A stretch of DNA of 64,000 nucleotides from Thermoflavifilum aggregans (lineage in GTDB: Bacteria; Bacteroidota; Bacteroidia; Chitinophagales; Chitinophagaceae), in the NCBI RefSeq assembly GCF_002797735.1, contig NZ_PGFG01000001.1, positions 1,860,001-1,924,000 of the forward strand. The letters are read 5' to 3'. Position 1 is the first letter of the stretch. Every line of letters starts with the position of its first letter. Positions 60,458-64,000 of the stretch are shown piece after piece. The notes below the pieces were generated by a model. That model made no database searches, was not told the DNA's origin, and worked only from the letters and a program-made list of their open reading frames with translations. The translations under genes were made by a program, and so were the position numbers.

Positions 60458-63400
60458 TTAAAAATGTGCCTGTAATCCCACATTCACAATCCGTTGCAAG
60501 GGATAGCTTTGCCCACTGCCAGCTGATGCTTCCGGATCAAAGTCTTTGTAATGCGGGCTGTAGGTGAGCAGGTTATAGCCACTCACATAAACCCGGAACT
60601 GCTGGAATCCCAGCCTTTGCAAGGCATGCGCAGGCAGGGAGTAACCCAGTTCCAGGTTCTTCAACCGCAAATAGTCCGTGCTGTGCAGAAAATAGGTATT
60701 GGGTTGAGAGGCCCAGTATTCATTATTCCGGTTAAAAGTGCGAGGTTTGTTCGCATCGGGGTTGGATGGCGTCCACCGGCCCTCGGCATAGCTTTCCAGG
60801 AAATTACCAATTTCGCCGGATTCGGTAAACACATAATTTTCGGCTCCTGCTGCGCCCTGCACCAAAAGGGAAAGGTCAAATGATCCATATTGCAGCTGCG
60901 CAGTAAAGCCACCCGTAAACCGGGGAATATTATTCTTATAGCTCCTCACCCGATCGTTGGCATCAATTTTCCCGTCACCATTGACGTCCTTGAAAATGAT
61001 ATCACCCGGACGGGCGCCGGCCCAATGCGGATATTTGTCGATCTCTGCCTGGTTGTGAAATACACCGATAGCCACATAATACAGTCCGGATGAAGGGAAG
61101 GGATGACCGGTGGTTTGCTGGTATTTGGGTGCACCTGGTGGCTCATCCCAGTAAATAACACGGTTGCGGGCATAGCCGCCGTTAATTCCTATCTGGTAAT
61201 GGAGCTTCCCTGCCTGATCCTGGTAATTCACGGAAAAGTCAAACCCCCGGTTACCGGCTTTGCCAATATTCTGGCGAGGCAATGACAGGCCCGTGGATTG
61301 AGGCACTGAAGCATTTTTATACCATAAAATCTTGGAACGGATGTAATTGAAATAATCAAAAGTTACCGCCAGCTTGTTTTTCAGTAGGGTAGCATCAAAT
61401 CCCACATCAGTCTGATTGGCCCGTTCCCAGGTTACATCCGGATTGGGAATGCGCGATTCATACAAGGTTTGATTTTCCACATTTCCATTAGTCACAAAGG
61501 GATAGTAGGGTACACTCAAACCATATCCGTAGCTGCCATTGAGAAAATTGCCCAGTGAATAGGTGGCCAGATATTGCCATTCATCAATGCGGTCGTTACC
61601 CGTTTGGCCGTAAGATGCCCTGAGCTTGAAGTCACTGATGAAAGGCAGAGCTTGTTGCCAGAAGTTTTCCTGGGATATGCGCCAGCCGGCTGATACACCC
61701 GGGAAGAAACCGAAGCGGTGGTTTTCCGGGAAAATATAGGATCCATCATAACGCCATACGAATTCCAGCAGGTATTTTTCCTTGTAGCCGTAATTCACAC
61801 GGCCGAAATAATTCAGCCGGGCATTGATGTATCCGGAACCACCGTTGTTCAGGTAAGCATCCTGCAAACCAGCAAATAGCTGATCAATGGCGGTGGAATT
61901 AAACCGGCGGAAGGCATTGAAATTGTTTCCATAGCCTTTGATGGATTCCGTACCCACCATGAATTTAAAATCATGATTCAACCCAAAGCGATGTTCATAA
62001 TTCAACAAGGTATTGAGGGTAACGGTGGTATTATCGGCTGCCCATTCGGTAAGCTGGGGTTTATCATAGCCCCGTTGGCCCTTGATGAGAATAGGATTGC
62101 CGGCCGAATCAAAGCCCTGGAGGGTGTACAGATACCAGGGTGTTTGCCAGAGCTTACGGAATTGAAATCCTTTGTCGAACGCGGCATTACCGGTAATGGA
62201 CAGTCCTTTGATCCAGGGAATGTTGATGTCCAGATGCAGATTGCTATTCAGATAATAGCGTAAATCCTTATCATAACCTGTTGCCGAAGTAACAATCACG
62301 GCCGGATTATCACCATATTCAATATCAGGCCCCGGCAATCCGTTGGGCCAGTAAGCCGGCATCGTAGGTTTGCCGCGCATCAGGAAGCGGAAGATTTCAC
62401 CTGATCCACGTGTAGGGAAATGCCGGTATTCTTCCCGGCCGCTCAGATCCAGGCCGATATGTACATTTTTGTTGACATTCGCATCTAAATTGATCAAAAA
62501 GTTATCTTGCCGGTAAAAAGTAGCGCTGCGCCGGTAGTTACCATCTTCGAATTTGGTGCCTACCAAGGCATAATACCGCATGGATTCAGTTCCTCCAGAT
62601 ACGCTGATATCACTAGCATACTGATTAGACCATTTTTTGATGACTTCCTTAAACCAGTTGGTATTCGGATGCTGCCAGGGATCGGAACCATCTTTGAATT
62701 TCTTGATATCGTCGGCCGAATAAGGTTCCGGTGTGCCGGCATAGTCGGCAATTTCATTGAGCATGGTGGCATAGGTAGCCGCATCGGCCATCTTCGGGAT
62801 GCGGGTGGGCTGATTATAGCCGTAGTTGAAATTCAAGCCAATCTGGGGTTTGCCGACTTTTCCCCGTTTTGTGGTGATGAGAATAACACCGTTGGCGGCT
62901 TCTGAACCGTAAATAGCGGCAGAAGCATCTTTTAAAATGGTGATGCTTTCAATGCTGTTCGGATCAATCCGATCCAGGCTGCGGTATGGAATGCCATCTA
63001 CCACTACCAGAGGATCATTGTTGTTAAAAGAGTTAATGCCTCTGATGCGGATAGTTGAGCCATCATAACCAGGCTCTCCGCTACCTTGCACAGCGGTAAG
63101 CCCGGGGAGCCGCCCCACCAGGCTGTTGCTGACATTCACCGCCGGCGATTTAACGATATCTGAACCTTTTACACTGCTAATCGAGCCCGTAAGAGTTGCT
63201 TTCTTTTCTGTACCATAACCCACGACCACAATTTCATTGAGTGCACTGGAAATTTCGTGCAAACTCACGGCAATGGTTTGCCTGTCACCCACGGGCATCT
63301 CCAACCGGTTATAGCCAATAGCACTGAATTCGAGCACGGCATCATCGGGAACTACCAGAGAAAAACGCCCGTCGGCATCAGTTACCGTACCGATTTGTTT

Positions 63401-63850
63401 GCCTTTTACCCGAACCGTAACACCGGCCAGTGGTTTGCCTGTACTGTCAGTCACCCGGCCGGTAATCCGGTGATCCTGCATGTGCTGCAGATGCCTGCCC
63501 AAAATCACGAGCTTGTTGTCCAGAATCTGATATCCGATTCCCAACCGGCTGCTGAGGCTATCCAGCAGCTCGGGCAGGGTAATATCTTTCAGATGCAGAT
63601 CCAGGCTGGGAAGGGATTCCAGTTCGTCGTTCGTGTAATAAAAAACATAGTCGGAATGCTTTTCCACATAACGCAATATGCGTTCAATGCTCGTTTTGTG
63701 AAAGTCGAGCGTAAAGGTGTTTTGAGAATACCCTGAAGCAGAAACCTCTAAAAACGCCAGCAACAACAGCACAGTAAACTTTGACATAAGGTATACCTTT
63801 CGTGCAAGTGAATATTCGCGGGTTATAACCTGCGTAGGTATTTTTTTCAT
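60458..63850 (-). CDS. SusC/RagA TonB-linked outer-membrane transporter with STN domain
   Basis: About 1130 residues from ATG 63850 (TTG 63859 overlaps a near -7 box). Signal region KFTVLLLLAFLEVSASGYSQ, STN secretin-like domain (about 45-118; TLDFHKTSIERILRYVEKHS), CarboxypepD_reg domain (ITGRVTDSTGKPLAGVTVRVKG), TonB/plug with NEIVVVGYGTEKKATLTGSI and YGSEAANGVILITTKRGK, then the barrel, ending VNVGLQAHF. STN domains signal to FecR/FecI-type anti-sigma/sigma pairs, so expression is probably controlled by genes beyond the right edge. Partner susD follows. Confidence 0.95.
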   Translation of the reverse strand: MKKIPTQVITREYSLARKVYLMSKFTVLLLLAFLEVSASGYSQNTFTLDFHKTSIERILRYVEKHSDYVFYYTNDELESLPSLDLHLKDITLPELLDSLSSRLGIGYQILDNKLVILGRHLQHMQDHRITGRVTDSTGKPLAGVTVRVKGKQIGTVTDADGRFSLVVPDDAVLEFSAIGYNRLEMPVGDRQTIAVSLHEISSALNEIVVVGYGTEKKATLTGSISSVKGSDIVKSPAVNVSNSLVGRLPGLTAVQGSGEPGYDGSTIRIRGINSFNNNDPLVVVDGIPYRSLDRIDPNSIESITILKDASAAIYGSEAANGVILITTKRGKVGKPQIGLNFNYGYNQPTRIPKMADAATYATMLNEIADYAGTPEPYSADDIKKFKDGSDPWQHPNTNWFKEVIKKWSNQYASDISVSGGTESMRYYALVGTKFEDGNYRRSATFYRQDNFLINLDANVNKNVHIGLDLSGREEYRHFPTRGSGEIFRFLMRGKPTMPAYWPNGLPGPDIEYGDNPAVIVTSATGYDKDLRYYLNSNLHLDINIPWIKGLSITGNAAFDKGFQFRKLWQTPWYLYTLQGFDSAGNPILIKGQRGYDKPQLTEWAADNTTVTLNTLLNYEHRFGLNHDFKFMVGTESIKGYGNNFNAFRRFNSTAIDQLFAGLQDAYLNNGGSGYINARLNYFGRVNYGYKEKYLLEFVWRYDGSYIFPENHRFGFFPGVSAGWRISQENFWQQALPFISDFKLRASYGQTGNDRIDEWQYLATYSLGNFLNGSYGYGLSVPYYPFVTNGNVENQTLYESRIPNPDVTWERANQTDVGFDATLLKNKLAVTFDYFNYIRSKILWYKNASVPQSTGLSLPRQNIGKAGNRGFDFSVNYQDQAGKLHYQIGINGGYARNRVIYWDEPPGAPKYQQTTGHPFPSSGLYYVAIGVFHNQAEIDKYPHWAGARPGDIIFKDVNGDGKIDANDRVRSYKNNIPRFTGGFTAQLQYGSFDLSLLVQGAAGAENYVFTESGEIGNFLESYAEGRWTPSNPDANKPRTFNRNNEYWASQPNTYFLHSTDYLRLKNLELGYSLPAHALQRLGFQQFRVYVSGYNLLTYSPHYKDFDPEASAGSGQSYPLQRIVNVGLQAHF

Positions 63851-63910
63851 ATTTTGCAAAGGTTTAAATCGTGAACAAATCGGAATTCATTTTTCGGTTG
63901 TTCCGGCCGC

Positions 63911-63940
63911 GGAGGATACCCCCATATCCTCCGTTTTTTT
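63911..63940 (+). terminator. plus-strand terminator upstream of susC
   Basis: GGAGGATA (63911-63918) pairs with TATCCTCC (63925-63932), 6-nt loop, then GTTTTTTT. The T-run is on the plus strand, although the only nearby gene (susC) runs minus. It may end a short antisense transcript over the susC 5' end, or belong to a structured leader. Confidence 0.6.
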
Positions 63941-64000
63941 ATCCCGGATAAAAGCCAGTGTATGCTCAGGGAGGCTGCCAGTATTTTTTTATGCCGTGTT

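Overview
The window reads as chromosome of a member of the Bacteroidota, most likely a Chitinophagaceae-type bacterium. Support comes from SusC/SusD outer-membrane pairs, promoters of the Bacteroidota type (TAnnTTTG near -7), few visible Shine-Dalgarno sequences, the variant N-acyl-ornithine carbamoyltransferase route to arginine, and scattered bacillithiol genes (ypdA-like reductase, YfiT/BstA-like transferase, bshB1). Most of the window is ordinary core genome. Nothing resembles a phage, a CRISPR array or a complete insertion sequence.

Layout. 1-3.0 kb: a glycolipid/cell-surface cassette (GT39, GT2, UPF0104). 3.2-3.4 kb: a free-standing gene for a small basic protein with its own promoter and terminator. 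3.5-10.8 kb: a seven-gene minus-strand arginine operon (GNAT, argG, argC, argD, argF', argB, argE-like) behind a leader of about 280 nt. 10.9-15.0 kb: YpdA-like reductase, SET-domain protein coupled to a YfcE phosphodiesterase, MgtE, and an apparently inactive histidine-phosphatase-like lipoprotein. 15.2-17.7 kb: a secreted S9 peptidase behind a palindromic operator. 17.9-25.8 kb: a probable low-oxygen/redox block (YceI, porin-like barrel, Zn alcohol dehydrogenase, Usp-like protein, B12-dependent ribonucleotide reductase, flavin-binding oxidase-like protein, CoA transferase). Two promoters in this block carry Crp/Fnr-type boxes at identical spacing.

25.8-34.2 kb holds YfiT, an ABC ATPase and then an AT-rich accessory stretch of VOC/PhnB, NTF2, SRPBCC, DoxX and nucleotidyltransferase genes. 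In that stretch at least three genes are broken (a DHFR-like and a VOC gene by single TAA codons, an alpha/beta hydrolase by frameshift and truncation), and one gene has a tail derived from a VOC gene. 34.4-38.1 kb: an AraC/DJ-1 regulator, VOC protein, bshB1, a beta-lactamase-fold hydrolase and twin PLDc_N membrane proteins. 38.4-43.5 kb: periplasmic peroxiredoxin, glgA-glgC (glycogen), wbqC-xerD. 44.8-45.3 kb: three tRNAs (Gly-GCC, Leu-UAA, Leu-CAG) among short GC-rich palindromes. 45.4-53.5 kb: a TonB receptor, PAP2 phosphatase, RsmF-like rRNA methyltransferase and aconitase. 53.6-58.5 kb: a DUF393 remnant, kdsB, a YdeI-like protein, ogt, GH29 alpha-L-fucosidase, a DoxX/MauE-like membrane protein and a small ORF. 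58.6-63.9 kb: susD and an STN-containing susC, with a plus-strand terminator just upstream of susC that suggests an antisense RNA.

No single new multi-gene system stands out. The signals most worth following are regulatory: the phased Crp/Fnr-type operators, the long arginine-operon leader with an Arg-rich overlapping ORF, the palindrome on the S9-peptidase promoter, and the antisense terminator at susC. Coordinates and motifs were read by eye. No database search or folding calculation was run.
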